Shown: positions 32,704-41,192 of the stretch, piece after piece | Numbering within the stretch: position 1 is the first letter of the stretch | How the letters are laid out: the number at the start of each line of letters is the position of its first letter | Assembly (NCBI RefSeq): GCF_041053105.1 | Contig: NZ_CP163444.1 | Coordinates: forward strand, 4,898,001 to 4,962,000 | Length of the DNA: 64,000 bases | Direction: 5' to 3' | From: Streptomyces sp. R44 | GTDB taxonomy: Bacteria > Actinomycetota > Actinomycetes > Streptomycetales > Streptomycetaceae | Translations under genes and position numbers: made by a program | The notes under the pieces: generated by a model | Database searches by the model: none | Seen by the model: only the letters and a program-made list of their open reading frames with translations | What the model was told of the DNA's origin: nothing

Positions 32704-33810
32704 ATGGCGCGACGACTCGACGTCACCGGGGCCGACGGCGTCCGGCTGGCGGCCTGGGACCACACGGCCGCGGACTACGCCGCCGCGGGCCATCCGGGCC
32801 CCGGCCACGCGGGCCCCGGCCACGCGGCCGCGGACTACGCCGCGGCGGGTCATCAGGGCCCCGGCCACCAGGGCCCCGGCCACCCGGTCCCGGATCAGGC
32901 GGCCCCCGGTCGTGGGGACTGGAGCTACCCGCCCGGACCCGAGAGCCGCGGGATCGTCCCGCAGCCCGGGCCGGACGCCGTCGCGCGCCCCGGCGGCCTG
33001 CGCCCCGCACGGGTCCCGCAGGCACGGCCCTCGGGCGCTCCCGCCCCCGGGGTGTTACTCCTCCACGGCCTGATGGGGCACGCCGGTCACTGGGCGCCCG
33101 CCGTCCGCCGGCTCACCGGAGGGCACCGGATCGTCGCCCTCGACCAGCGCGGGCACGGCGCGAGCGAGAAGCCCCCGGGCGGCCCCTTCACGCGCGAGGC
33201 GTACGTGGCGGACGCCGCCGCCGTCGTCGAGCAGCTCGGCCTCGGCCCCGTCACCCTCGTCGGCCACTCCATGGGCGCCCTGACCGCCTGGCAGCTGGCC
33301 GCCGAGCGCCCCGACCTCGTCCGCGCCCTCGTCATCTGCGACATGCGCGCCTCGGCCCTCGGCGCGGCTTCGCAGCGCGCCTGGCAGGACTGGTTCCGCG
33401 GCTGGCCCGCGCCCTTCCCGTCCCTGGAGGCCGTCCACCGCTGGTTCGGCGACGAGGATCCCTGGGTGGAGACCCCGAACCCGGCGCGGGGCGCGTTCTT
33501 CGCCGAGGTGATGACCGAGCGCCCCGACGGCTGGCGGCCGGTCTTCGACCCGGAGCAGATGCTGACCTCCCGCGAGACCTGGGTCCACGACGCCCACTGG
33601 GACTCGCTCGCCCAGGTCCGCTGCCCCACCCTCGTCGTCCGCGGCCTCGACGGCGAGCTGGGCCGCGCGGAGGCCCAGGAGATGGTCCGGGTCCTGCCCC
33701 ACGGGGCGTACGCGGAGATCCCCGACGCCGGCCACCTCCTCCACTACACCCACCCGGAGGCCTGGAGCGAGGCCGTGGAGCCCTTCCTGAACGGGGTGCT
33801 CACCCCCTGA
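32704..33810 (+). CDS. Alpha/beta hydrolase with an inserted low-complexity repeat
   Basis: 368 residues. The hydrolase core runs from about 112: LLLHGLMGHAGHWAPAVRRL (oxyanion region), nucleophile elbow GHSMGAL (Ser near 190), Asp in the VVRGLDGELG segment near 318 and His in IPDAGHLLHYTHPE near 346. Residues about 20-60 are tandem repeats of AADYAAAGH and GPGHxGPGH units that split the first beta-strand region, followed by a Pro-rich linker. The substrate is unknown. A LexA-like box upstream suggests DNA-damage control. ATG 32704 gives the strand MARRLDVTGADGVRLAAWD that normally leads straight to the core. Confidence 0.85.
   Translation: MARRLDVTGADGVRLAAWDHTAADYAAAGHPGPGHAGPGHAAADYAAAGHQGPGHQGPGHPVPDQAAPGRGDWSYPPGPESRGIVPQPGPDAVARPGGLRPARVPQARPSGAPAPGVLLLHGLMGHAGHWAPAVRRLTGGHRIVALDQRGHGASEKPPGGPFTREAYVADAAAVVEQLGLGPVTLVGHSMGALTAWQLAAERPDLVRALVICDMRASALGAASQRAWQDWFRGWPAPFPSLEAVHRWFGDEDPWVETPNPARGAFFAEVMTERPDGWRPVFDPEQMLTSRETWVHDAHWDSLAQVRCPTLVVRGLDGELGRAEAQEMVRVLPHGAYAEIPDAGHLLHYTHPEAWSEAVEPFLNGVLTP
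32765..32885 (+). repeat. In-frame tandem repeats within the hydrolase gene
   Basis: A GGGCCCCGGCCAC unit recurs four times and GCGGACTACGCCGCxGCGGG twice. They encode the GPGH and AADYAAAGH repeats. Confidence 0.65.
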
Positions 33811-33939
33811 CGCGGAGGCCCCCGGGAAGCAGCCATTCCGCTAACGGGGCCCCTGCGGTGGAGCGGGAGAACCGGCGCGGTACGGTCCCTGTCACGGCGC
33901 GTCGAGCAGTACGCCTCCGCGCCGGTTGGAGGGAACTCG

Positions 33940-35163
33940 ATGCGCATATCCATGCTGCGGCGCGTGGCCACGGTGGCCACGACGCTGGGGCTCACCTCGC
34001 TCGGCCTGTTCGGCGCGGGCGTGGCGCCGGCGCAGGCAGCCGTCAGCGACTGCCCGTCCGGCTACTTCTGTGCCTGGAAGACCGACAACGGCACCGGCAC
34101 GATGTACAAGACGAACGCGAACGCGGCGACGCTCGGCGGCTGGGACAACACGTTCCGCTCGGTCGTCAACCGCACCGACAAGTTCGCCTGCCTGTACGAG
34201 GACGCCGGCTACGGCACGTCGGGGGCCGTCTATTCGACGCCCCCGGACCCGGCGGGCACCGAGTGGGGCGGCCCGGGAAGCAACTCCGTCAGCTCGGTGA
34301 AGCTCGTACCGACCGAGCGGGAGTGCGTCCTGCCCGCGTACCCCGAGTGGTACGCCGCGACCGCCACGAAGGCGGCGGGCTTCGGCGACCTGAACGCCGA
34401 CAAGAAGTCGGACGTCCTGGTCCGCGACAAGGCCGGCCGCATGTGGTTCCTGCCCGGCGACGGCTCGGGCAAGCTGGTCGGCAGCGGCGGCTGGAACACC
34501 ATGAACGCCCTGACCCGGCACGGTGACTTCAGCGGCGACGGCCGCGAGGACGTCATCGCCCGTGAGGGCTCCACCGGCAAGCTGTGGCTGTACCCGGGGA
34601 CGGGGACCGGCGCCGTCGGCTCGCGCGTGCTGATCGGCAGCGGCGGCTGGAACGCCATGGACAAGCTCACCGCGTACGGGGACCTGACCGGCGACGGCCG
34701 CTCGGACCTGCTCGCCGTCGAGAAGTCCACCGGCAAGCTGTGGCTGTACCCGGGCACCGCCACGGGCGTCGGCGCGCGCAAGCTCCTCGGCACGGGCGGC
34801 TGGAACGGCATGAACGCCCTCGTCGCCACCGGTGACCTGAACGGCGACCTCCGGCCCGACCTGGTCGGCCGCGAGGGCTCCACGGGCAAGCTGTGGTTCT
34901 ACCCGGTCACGGCCACGGGCACGTTCGGCTCGCGCGTGCTGATCGGCTCGGGCGGCTGGAACGTCATGGCGTCGTTCCTCGCGGTCGGCGACTACAACGC
35001 CGACGGCCGCAACGACCTCGCGACGATCACCAACGCCGCGTACGTCTCCCCGGAGTGCCGCGGAGTGGGCTGCCTGGTCCTGTACACCGGCAAGGGCACG
35101 GGCGCGTTCGACACGGGCGTCCCGGAGGACGGCAACTGGTGGGGCCTGAACGGCGCGTTCTGA
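33940..35163 (+). CDS. Secreted beta-propeller protein with VCBS/FG-GAP repeats
   Basis: 407 residues. Signal peptide with cleavage after AQA (about residue 33). An N-terminal Cys-containing domain (DCPSGYFCAWKTDNGTG) resembles the peptidase-inhibitor I36 / beta-gamma-crystallin-like fold. It is followed by five FG-GAP-type repeats of about 48 residues, each with a calcium loop: DLNADKKSD, DFSGDGRED, DLTGDGRSD, DLNGDLRPD, DYNADGRND. It is exported and probably binds ligands or matrix; no enzyme motif is seen. A strong terminator follows. Confidence 0.85.
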   Translation: MRISMLRRVATVATTLGLTSLGLFGAGVAPAQAAVSDCPSGYFCAWKTDNGTGTMYKTNANAATLGGWDNTFRSVVNRTDKFACLYEDAGYGTSGAVYSTPPDPAGTEWGGPGSNSVSSVKLVPTERECVLPAYPEWYAATATKAAGFGDLNADKKSDVLVRDKAGRMWFLPGDGSGKLVGSGGWNTMNALTRHGDFSGDGREDVIAREGSTGKLWLYPGTGTGAVGSRVLIGSGGWNAMDKLTAYGDLTGDGRSDLLAVEKSTGKLWLYPGTATGVGARKLLGTGGWNGMNALVATGDLNGDLRPDLVGREGSTGKLWFYPVTATGTFGSRVLIGSGGWNVMASFLAVGDYNADGRNDLATITNAAYVSPECRGVGCLVLYTGKGTGAFDTGVPEDGNWWGLNGAF

Positions 35164-35180
35164 CCCACTGAACAGCGACT

Positions 35181-35212
35181 GAGGGCCCCCACCCCGACGG
35201 GTGGGGGCCCTC
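35181..35212. terminator. Strong bidirectional terminator
   Basis: GAGGGCCCCCACC (35181-35193) pairs with GGTGGGGGCCCTC (35200-35212) around a 6-base loop; it ends the propeller gene and the opposing small gene. Confidence 0.8.
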
Positions 35213-35224
35213 ACGCATGCCCGT

Positions 35225-35353
35225 CTAGCGGCCGTTCTCGCGGGCCTTGCGCCTGCGGAGCTCCTGGATGTCGCCACCGAGGAGGAGCAGATCGACGGCC
35301 AACCCCGCGCCGCGCACGACCCACGTGACGGCCCGTACCAGAACCTCGTCCAC
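35225..35353 (-). CDS. 42-residue small protein, hypothetical
   Basis: A GTG at 35353 with AGGAAG seven bases upstream opens a frame reading MDEVLVRAVTWVVRGAGLAV, a hydrophobic middle, then a charged helix IQELRRRKARENGR. Codon usage is typical of the host and the shape suggests a small amphipathic or membrane-associated protein. No family is recognised. It ends directly at the bidirectional terminator. Confidence 0.5.
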   Translation of the reverse strand: MDEVLVRAVTWVVRGAGLAVDLLLLGGDIQELRRRKARENGR

Positions 35354-35458
35354 AGCGCTCTTCCTTCCCCCACAGGCGTTTCCCCTTCAGACTCACCCGG
35401 GACCGGGAAGGTTGCGCGGGTCGGATCAGCGTCGAAGGGGACGTGGAAGGAACGCAGC

Positions 35459-36004
35459 TCACCGGCTCAGGCGCCACACCTGGTCCTCGCCCGTCTCCGC
35501 CGGGGCCGTGGGCTCGTGGGGGCGGCGGAGGTGGGCGGTGAAGCCGAGGCGGGAGGGGACGGCGCCGCTGGCGTGGTTGGCGACGTCGTGGGCGACCTCG
35601 ACGGCGGTCACACCGGGCAGGCGGAACGCCTGCGCGACGAGCGCCCGGGCGGCGCGCGTCGCGAGCCCCTTGCCGGTGGCGGCCGGGTGCAGCCAGTAGC
35701 CGACCTCAAGGGTCCCGTCCGGGGTGTCGTCGTGCCGGTGCAGGCCGCAGGAGCCGACGATCGCCCCGTCGAGCACGATCGCGTAGCTGTACGCCTCGCC
35801 GCTCGCCCACTGTTCCGCCCGGGACGCCAGGAACTGGGCCGTGCTCTCGCGGCTGTGCTCGGCGACCCACGGCATCCACGGGCGCAGGTGCTCCACCGAC
35901 GCGTCGACGACCCGGAAGAACTCCGGAAGATCCGCCTCGCCCTCGAACGCGCGGAGCACGACCCCGCCGTCCAGCTCGATGACCGTCTCAGGTGAAAGGT
36001 TCAT
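35459..36004 (-). CDS. GNAT N-acetyltransferase (RimJ/RimL-like)
   Basis: 181 residues with the RimJ-like layout: LRAFEGEADLPEFFRVV near 17, GSCGLHRHDDTPDGTLEVGYWL (strands 4-5) and the acetyl-CoA loop HPAATGKGLATRAARALVAQAF near 107-128. It could acetylate a protein N-terminus or small amine; the substrate is unknown. ATG 36004. No operon partner. Confidence 0.88.
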   Translation of the reverse strand: MNLSPETVIELDGGVVLRAFEGEADLPEFFRVVDASVEHLRPWMPWVAEHSRESTAQFLASRAEQWASGEAYSYAIVLDGAIVGSCGLHRHDDTPDGTLEVGYWLHPAATGKGLATRAARALVAQAFRLPGVTAVEVAHDVANHASGAVPSRLGFTAHLRRPHEPTAPAETGEDQVWRLSR

Positions 36005-36129
36005 GCCGGGAGGATCGTCCGCCCAGATTCACCGCGGCAAAGGGATTTCCGGAGGTACGCGCGCAGGCGCGGGCGAAAGCGGCCTGCCGGCCGGCCGCGC
36101 CGCCCCCGCGCGCGTACTGACGGAGGCGG

Positions 36130-37770
36130 CTACCCCTTGCTGACCGACGCCAGGATCTCCGGCAGCCGCTTCGCCGTGCGCGGGGCCGCCAGCTTGAGGC
36201 CCGCGAGGACGAGCAGCGCGCCGTAGAGCAGGCCGGCGGGGAGGAGGAGCCACAGCAGGGACTGCCGGTCGGAGACGTGGAGGTAGATCGTCGCGCCGAT
36301 GAGCGGGGAGCACAGCACACCGGCCGCGAGCATGCCGCCCATGATCGACATCCAGGCGAGTCCGCCCTGCCCCGGTGCGACGTTCTTGTAGCCGCTGTCC
36401 TGGGGGATCGAGTACGGGAAGCTCGCCGAGGTCACCGCGCCCGTCCCGACCATCGCGCCGAGCAGACCGAGCGACAGGCCGAGGGCCTCGGGGAGCTTCG
36501 CCCAGTCGCCGAGGACACCGGCCGTCAGAGCCGTCACGAGGACCGTGAACGGCAGCGTGATCATGAGCAGGGCCATGGCCCGCGCCCGGAGTTCGGCGTA
36601 CGCGTCGGCCGCCGTCGAGATGGTCTGCGCGACCATCCAGAACGCCGAGCTGTCCTGCCCGAACTGGTTGTACATCAGCATGCCGAGCATGCCGGAGGCG
36701 AAGCACGCGAAGTAGACCGAGCCGGCGCCCTGGAAGGCGTTGAAGAGGGGGACGATCAGGCCGATGGCGAGCGAGGTCACCCACGCCGCCTTCGTCTTCG
36801 GGTCGCGCCAGATGTACCGCAGGGCCCGCTCCATGACCGTGCCGGTCCGTCCGGCCGGAAGGATCCGCGCGAGCAGCCCCGAACCGGCGGACTTGTCCTG
36901 GGCGCCCGCGTCCGGGGCCGCGCCGATCGTGGAGCCGTCCGGCTCGACCATCAGCCGCACCAGGCTCCGCTGCCACCAGTACAGGAGGCCCACGAGCGCG
37001 GCCGCCGTGAGCAGCAGCCGGGCCGCGGCCACCGCGTAGTCGCCCTGGCTCGCGGCGTCGACGGCGCCGATCGCGGCGGCCGGCGGGAGCCAGCCGACGA
37101 CGGCCGTGGCCGGTTCGAGGGACTCCAGACCGCCGGCCTGGCCCAGGCGCTGGGCGGCGAAGTTCACGAACTGCATGCCGACCGCGATCACCAGACCGCT
37201 GAGCAGCGCCAGGTCACGGCCCTTGCGGGAGGTGAGGAGCCGGACGTTGGCGGCGGCCACGGCCCGGGACAGCGCCACGCACGTCACCGCCGCGAGCGGG
37301 ACGGCGAGGACGGCGAGGACCGTGCCGGCGGCGCCGTGGGCGACCGAGAGGACCGCGCCCAGGGCGAGGACGAGGGTGAGGACGGGGCCGACGCCCACGA
37401 GGGAGGCCACGAGCAGCGCCCGGACCAGCGGCCGGGGCTGCAGCGGCAGCATCACGAGCCGCGAGGGGTCGAGGGTCTCGTCGCCGCTCGGGATGAACAG
37501 CGGCATGACCGTCCAGGCCAGCGCGAGCGCGCCGATGAGGAGGATCGCCACGGTGTCGGCGTCCGCGTTGCCCCGCATGAGGACGAATGTGAGGACGATG
37601 CCCGCGGCGAAGAGCGCGCCGAAGACGATCGACAGGATGTACGCGGCGGTGCGTCCGCCGGACTGCCGCAGCCCGTTCTTCAGCAGCGACAGCTTGAGCC
37701 GTACGAAGACGGACGTGAGGGACGGTACGGGAGCGGTGGCCGTCGGTACGGGAGAGGTGGCGGCACTCAT
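36130..37770 (-). CDS. ABC exporter membrane protein
   Basis: 546 residues with about 12 membrane segments and no ATP-binding motif. The ATPase is encoded immediately upstream with ATGA overlap (37767-37770). This type (ABC-2-like, large permease) exports unknown substrates in actinobacteria. A cytosolic loop around residues 275-320 contains GRTGTVMERALRYIWRDPKTK, likely the coupling region. Confidence 0.85.
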   Translation of the reverse strand: MSAATSPVPTATAPVPSLTSVFVRLKLSLLKNGLRQSGGRTAAYILSIVFGALFAAGIVLTFVLMRGNADADTVAILLIGALALAWTVMPLFIPSGDETLDPSRLVMLPLQPRPLVRALLVASLVGVGPVLTLVLALGAVLSVAHGAAGTVLAVLAVPLAAVTCVALSRAVAAANVRLLTSRKGRDLALLSGLVIAVGMQFVNFAAQRLGQAGGLESLEPATAVVGWLPPAAAIGAVDAASQGDYAVAAARLLLTAAALVGLLYWWQRSLVRLMVEPDGSTIGAAPDAGAQDKSAGSGLLARILPAGRTGTVMERALRYIWRDPKTKAAWVTSLAIGLIVPLFNAFQGAGSVYFACFASGMLGMLMYNQFGQDSSAFWMVAQTISTAADAYAELRARAMALLMITLPFTVLVTALTAGVLGDWAKLPEALGLSLGLLGAMVGTGAVTSASFPYSIPQDSGYKNVAPGQGGLAWMSIMGGMLAAGVLCSPLIGATIYLHVSDRQSLLWLLLPAGLLYGALLVLAGLKLAAPRTAKRLPEILASVSKG

Positions 37771-38627
37771 CGCTGCGTACCGCCCGTGCCCGCCCCGCCG
37801 CCCAGCCAGTCCAGCGAGTCCCCGGCCGCCGCGCGGCCGTTCGCGCCGACGAGCTCCAGGAACGCCGCCTGGAGCGAGGGCGCCGAGCCCCGCACCTCGG
37901 CCAGCGGGCCCTGCGCCCGGATCCGCCCGCCCGCCATGACGGCGACCCAGTCGCAGAGCGACTCGACGAGCTCCATCACATGGCTGGAGAAGACGACGGT
38001 GGCGCCGGAGGAGGTGTACCGCTCCAGGACGCCGCGGATCGTCTGCGCGGAGACCGGGTCGACGCCCTCGAAGGGCTCGTCGAGGAAGAGGACCTCGGGG
38101 TTGTGGAGGAGCGCGGCGGCGAGGCCGATCTTCTTCCGCATGCCCGTCGAGTAGTCGACGACCAGCTTGTTCTGCGAGCCGGTCAGGTCGAGGACGTCGA
38201 GGAGCTGCGCGGCCCGCTTGTCGACCTCGGCGCCGGGCAGACCGCGGAGCCGTCCGCTGTAGGCGAGGAGTTCACGGCCCGAGAGGCGCTCGAAGAGCCG
38301 CAGGCCCTCCGGCAGGATGCCGATGCGGGCCTTGACCTGGGCGACCGACTCAGGGTCGGCCCACACGTCGTGGCCGGCGACGAGGATGCGCCCGTGGTCG
38401 GGCCGCAGCAGGCCGGTGATCATGGAGAGGGTCGTCGTCTTGCCGGCGCCGTTGGGCCCCACGAGCCCGATGAACCGGCCGGCGGGCAGGACGAGATCGA
38501 TCCCGTTCACCGCGATCTGCTGTCCGAAGCGCTTCCACAGCCCCTCCACACGCACGGCGGGCACCGCACCGTCCCCCGGTGCGGCGCCCGCCTTGTCGAA
38601 CGCTCCGTCAAATGCCTGGTCAGGCAT
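37767..38627 (-). CDS. ABC transporter ATP-binding protein
   Basis: 286 residues. Walker A is GPNGAGKTTTL near residue 56; the signature is YSTGMRKKIGLAAALLHNP near 152; Walker B is VLFLDEPFEGVDP near 174; the switch His is in SSHVMELVES. It powers the permease encoded after it. ATG 38627 follows no strong site, but the N-terminus reads naturally into the first strand VEGLWKRFG at about 28. Confidence 0.93.
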   Translation of the reverse strand: MPDQAFDGAFDKAGAAPGDGAVPAVRVEGLWKRFGQQIAVNGIDLVLPAGRFIGLVGPNGAGKTTTLSMITGLLRPDHGRILVAGHDVWADPESVAQVKARIGILPEGLRLFERLSGRELLAYSGRLRGLPGAEVDKRAAQLLDVLDLTGSQNKLVVDYSTGMRKKIGLAAALLHNPEVLFLDEPFEGVDPVSAQTIRGVLERYTSSGATVVFSSHVMELVESLCDWVAVMAGGRIRAQGPLAEVRGSAPSLQAAFLELVGANGRAAAGDSLDWLGGGAGTGGTQR

Positions 38628-38703
38628 GGTCCGTCAACCCTTCGATGGTCCCCGTCATACTTACGGGGACCACCCTACGACCGGGCCCCGCCGGGCCCGC
38701 GGG

Positions 38704-39405
38704 TCACTGCGCGCGGCCCCTCGCCTCCGCGGCCTCCCGGCCGCACGCGTACGCGAGGGCGCTGATCAGCTCCTCCGCGTCCGGCAGCCAGCGGTTCGCC
38801 GGGGTGGGGCGCCGCGCCCACTGCACCGCGCCGAAGCCGCCGACCCGGGTCGGCGGGGCCGCCACGTAGTGGCCCTCGCCGCGCGTGACGAGGTCGATGG
38901 AGGCCGGGGCCCAGCCGAGCTTGCGGACGAGGTCGGGCACCTTGGTCGCGGCGCCGGGCAGCACGAAGAAGTACATCCGGCGGTCCGGGGTGCAGGTCAC
39001 GGGGCCGAGCGTCAGCTCCATCCGCTCCATGCGGGCGAGCGCCAGGAAACCGGCCGTCTCCGGCACCTCGATCGCGTCGAAGGTGCGGCCGGTCGGCAGC
39101 AGGATCGAGGCCTTCGGGGTCTTCGACCACATCCGCCGCGCCCCGACGCCGCTGCCGGTCGCCTGGGTCGACCAGTCGGGCCTGACGGCGTGGGCGCCGG
39201 GCACGGCGCACGCGTCCGCGCCGCAGGAGCAGCGCTCCTTGCCCTCGACGACTTCCAGCCAGGTCCCGGGAAACACGTCCCAGTGCCGCTCTTCCGCGTA
39301 CCGCACGGCGCTGTCCAGCAGCTGCTCGCCCCGCTGCTTGGGGATCTGTGCGGCTTCCGTGACTCCCATGGTCTCTTCCACGGTGAACACAACTTCCCCC
39401 GCCAC
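38704..39405 (-). CDS. Bifunctional primase/polymerase N-terminal domain protein
   Basis: 233 residues with the Prim-Pol-like N-terminal domain: an AVRYAEERHWDVFPGTWLE start, a probable zinc or structural cluster CSCGADACAVPGAH near 60-72, and RMWSKTPKASILLPTGRTFD near 90. Such standalone proteins are common in streptomycete cores; the helicase part of phage-type enzymes is absent, so a role in replication or repair is only inferred. Starts GTG 39405 or GTG 39390. Divergent from the TPR regulator. Confidence 0.75.
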   Translation of the reverse strand: MAGEVVFTVEETMGVTEAAQIPKQRGEQLLDSAVRYAEERHWDVFPGTWLEVVEGKERCSCGADACAVPGAHAVRPDWSTQATGSGVGARRMWSKTPKASILLPTGRTFDAIEVPETAGFLALARMERMELTLGPVTCTPDRRMYFFVLPGAATKVPDLVRKLGWAPASIDLVTRGEGHYVAAPPTRVGGFGAVQWARRPTPANRWLPDAEELISALAYACGREAAEARGRAQ

Positions 39406-39660
39406 CTGGGGTTACGGGCGTGGCGGGGGCCGTGTTGACGCATCGATCCTGCACGCGGGGCGCATGGGTGCACTGGCGGGGGCGCGCGGAGGGCCGGGGA
39501 GCGGGGGTGGGTACGGAGAGGTGGGGGCGCCGGCGGCGGGGGTGGCTTTTCTCCGTGCGGCCGACGTGTCCGGTTTCGCGTGTTCACATCGGCATTGACC
39601 GGATATCCACCGGGCAGTGATCTCTTCTCGGTGATCACCGCACGGCCTCAGGGGGTACTC

Positions 39661-41043
39661 ATGGCAGCCAGGCCACTCGTTCCGCGTCAGCTCAACGAAC
39701 GGCTCCAGGCGCTCATCCAGGAGGCGGGCTGCTCCAACGCCGGCCTCGCCCGCAGGGTCAACATGGTCGGCGCGGAGCGCGGCCTCGACCTGCGGTACGA
39801 CAAGACGTCGGTGGCGCGCTGGCTGCGCGGGCAGCAGCCGCGCGGCCGGGCGCCCGGGATCATCGCGGAGGCCCTCGGCCGCAAGCTGGGCCGCACGGTC
39901 ACGATCGACGAGGTCGGCATGGCCAACGGCCGGAACCTCGCGGCCGGGGTGGGGCTGCAGTTCGCGCCGACCGTGCCCGGGGCGATCGAGCAGGTCTGCG
40001 AGCTGTGGCGCAGCGACGTGGGGCGCCGCGACTTCCTGAACGGCTCGACCGTGGCGGCCTCCGCGCTCGTCGAGCCCAGCAGGGACTGGCTGATCACGGG
40101 GCCCGACGCGCACGTGGCGCGGATGGCGGGGGCCCGGGTCGGGGTCGCGGACGTGGCGGCCGTACGGGAGATGACGGCCGCGCTCGTCGACCTCGACCGG
40201 CGCTTCGGCAGCGGCCATGTGCGGCCGGTGGTCGTGCACTACCTCAACAGCGTGGTGTCGGGGATGCTGTCGGGCTCGTACCGGGAGGCGGTCGGCCGGC
40301 AGCTGTTCGCGGCCGTCGCCCGGCTGACCGAGCTCGCCGGGTACATGGCGGTGGACACCGGTGAACCGGGGCTGGCGCAGCGGTACTACATCCAGGCGCT
40401 GCGGCTCGCGCAGGCGGCGGGGGACCGGGGGTACGGCGGCTATGTCCTCGCCGCCTCGATGAGCCACCTCGCGGCGCAGCTCGGCAACCCGCGGGAGATC
40501 GCCCAGTTGGCGCGGGCCGCGCAGGAGGGCGCGCGCGGCAAGGTGCCGCCGCGCGCGGAGGCGATGTTCCTCGCGGCGGAGGCCCGCGGGCACGCGCTGA
40601 TGGGCGACGTCCGCGCCTTCGAGACGGCGGCGGGCCGTGCCGTACGGGCCCTTGGGCAGGCCGATCCGGAGGCGGGCGACGACCCGGCGTGGATCGCCCA
40701 CTTCGACGCGGCCTACCTCGCGGACGAACTGGCGCACTGCCACCGGGACCTGGGGCAGGCGGAGGAGGCGGCGCGGGCCGCGGAGGAGTCGATCGCCGGG
40801 CATCCGGAGTCGCGGGCGCGGCGGCGCGCGATCGGCCTCGCGCTGCTCGCCTCGGCGCAGGTCCAGCAGCGGGAGGTCGAGCAGGCCTGCCGGACGGGTA
40901 CGCAGGCCCTCGAACTGCTCGGCACGCTGCGGTCGTCGCGGGGCGTCGAGTACCTGGACGATCTGAGGGAGCGGCTCGAGCCGTACGCGGGGGAGCCGGT
41001 GGTGCGGGAGTTCGGCGTGCGGATGGAGCTGTACGCGGCGTAG
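39661..41043 (+). CDS. NsdA-like TPR transcriptional regulator
   Basis: 460 residues. An N-terminal HTH (about 8-75: LNERLQALIQEAGCSNAGLA, KTSVARWLRGQQP) is followed by the characteristic VGRRDFLNGSTVAASALVEPS segment near 120 and by TPR-like helices from about 165 to the end. This is the layout of NsdA-type regulators, which repress antibiotic production and development in S. coelicolor. It probably binds DNA or another regulator through its TPR part. ATG 39661. Confidence 0.75.
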   Translation: MAARPLVPRQLNERLQALIQEAGCSNAGLARRVNMVGAERGLDLRYDKTSVARWLRGQQPRGRAPGIIAEALGRKLGRTVTIDEVGMANGRNLAAGVGLQFAPTVPGAIEQVCELWRSDVGRRDFLNGSTVAASALVEPSRDWLITGPDAHVARMAGARVGVADVAAVREMTAALVDLDRRFGSGHVRPVVVHYLNSVVSGMLSGSYREAVGRQLFAAVARLTELAGYMAVDTGEPGLAQRYYIQALRLAQAAGDRGYGGYVLAASMSHLAAQLGNPREIAQLARAAQEGARGKVPPRAEAMFLAAEARGHALMGDVRAFETAAGRAVRALGQADPEAGDDPAWIAHFDAAYLADELAHCHRDLGQAEEAARAAEESIAGHPESRARRRAIGLALLASAQVQQREVEQACRTGTQALELLGTLRSSRGVEYLDDLRERLEPYAGEPVVREFGVRMELYAA

Positions 41044-41192
41044 TGGCCGAGGGAGCTGTACGCCCCCTGGACGCCCGGGGACGTTTCGTAAACAGCTTGT
41101 GTAACCGGTCTCACACGTGTGTGCGGAGCCCAGTCGGCACCCGGTAGCGTGAGCCGACGATTCCGTAGGTTGGTCCATCAGTGGGAGTCCCG

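Noticed and set aside
38704..39405. Phage or plasmid remnant suggested by a primase/polymerase domain
   Set aside because: No integrase, helicase, attachment-site duplication or other mobile genes nearby; the domain protein sits among core genes with normal composition.
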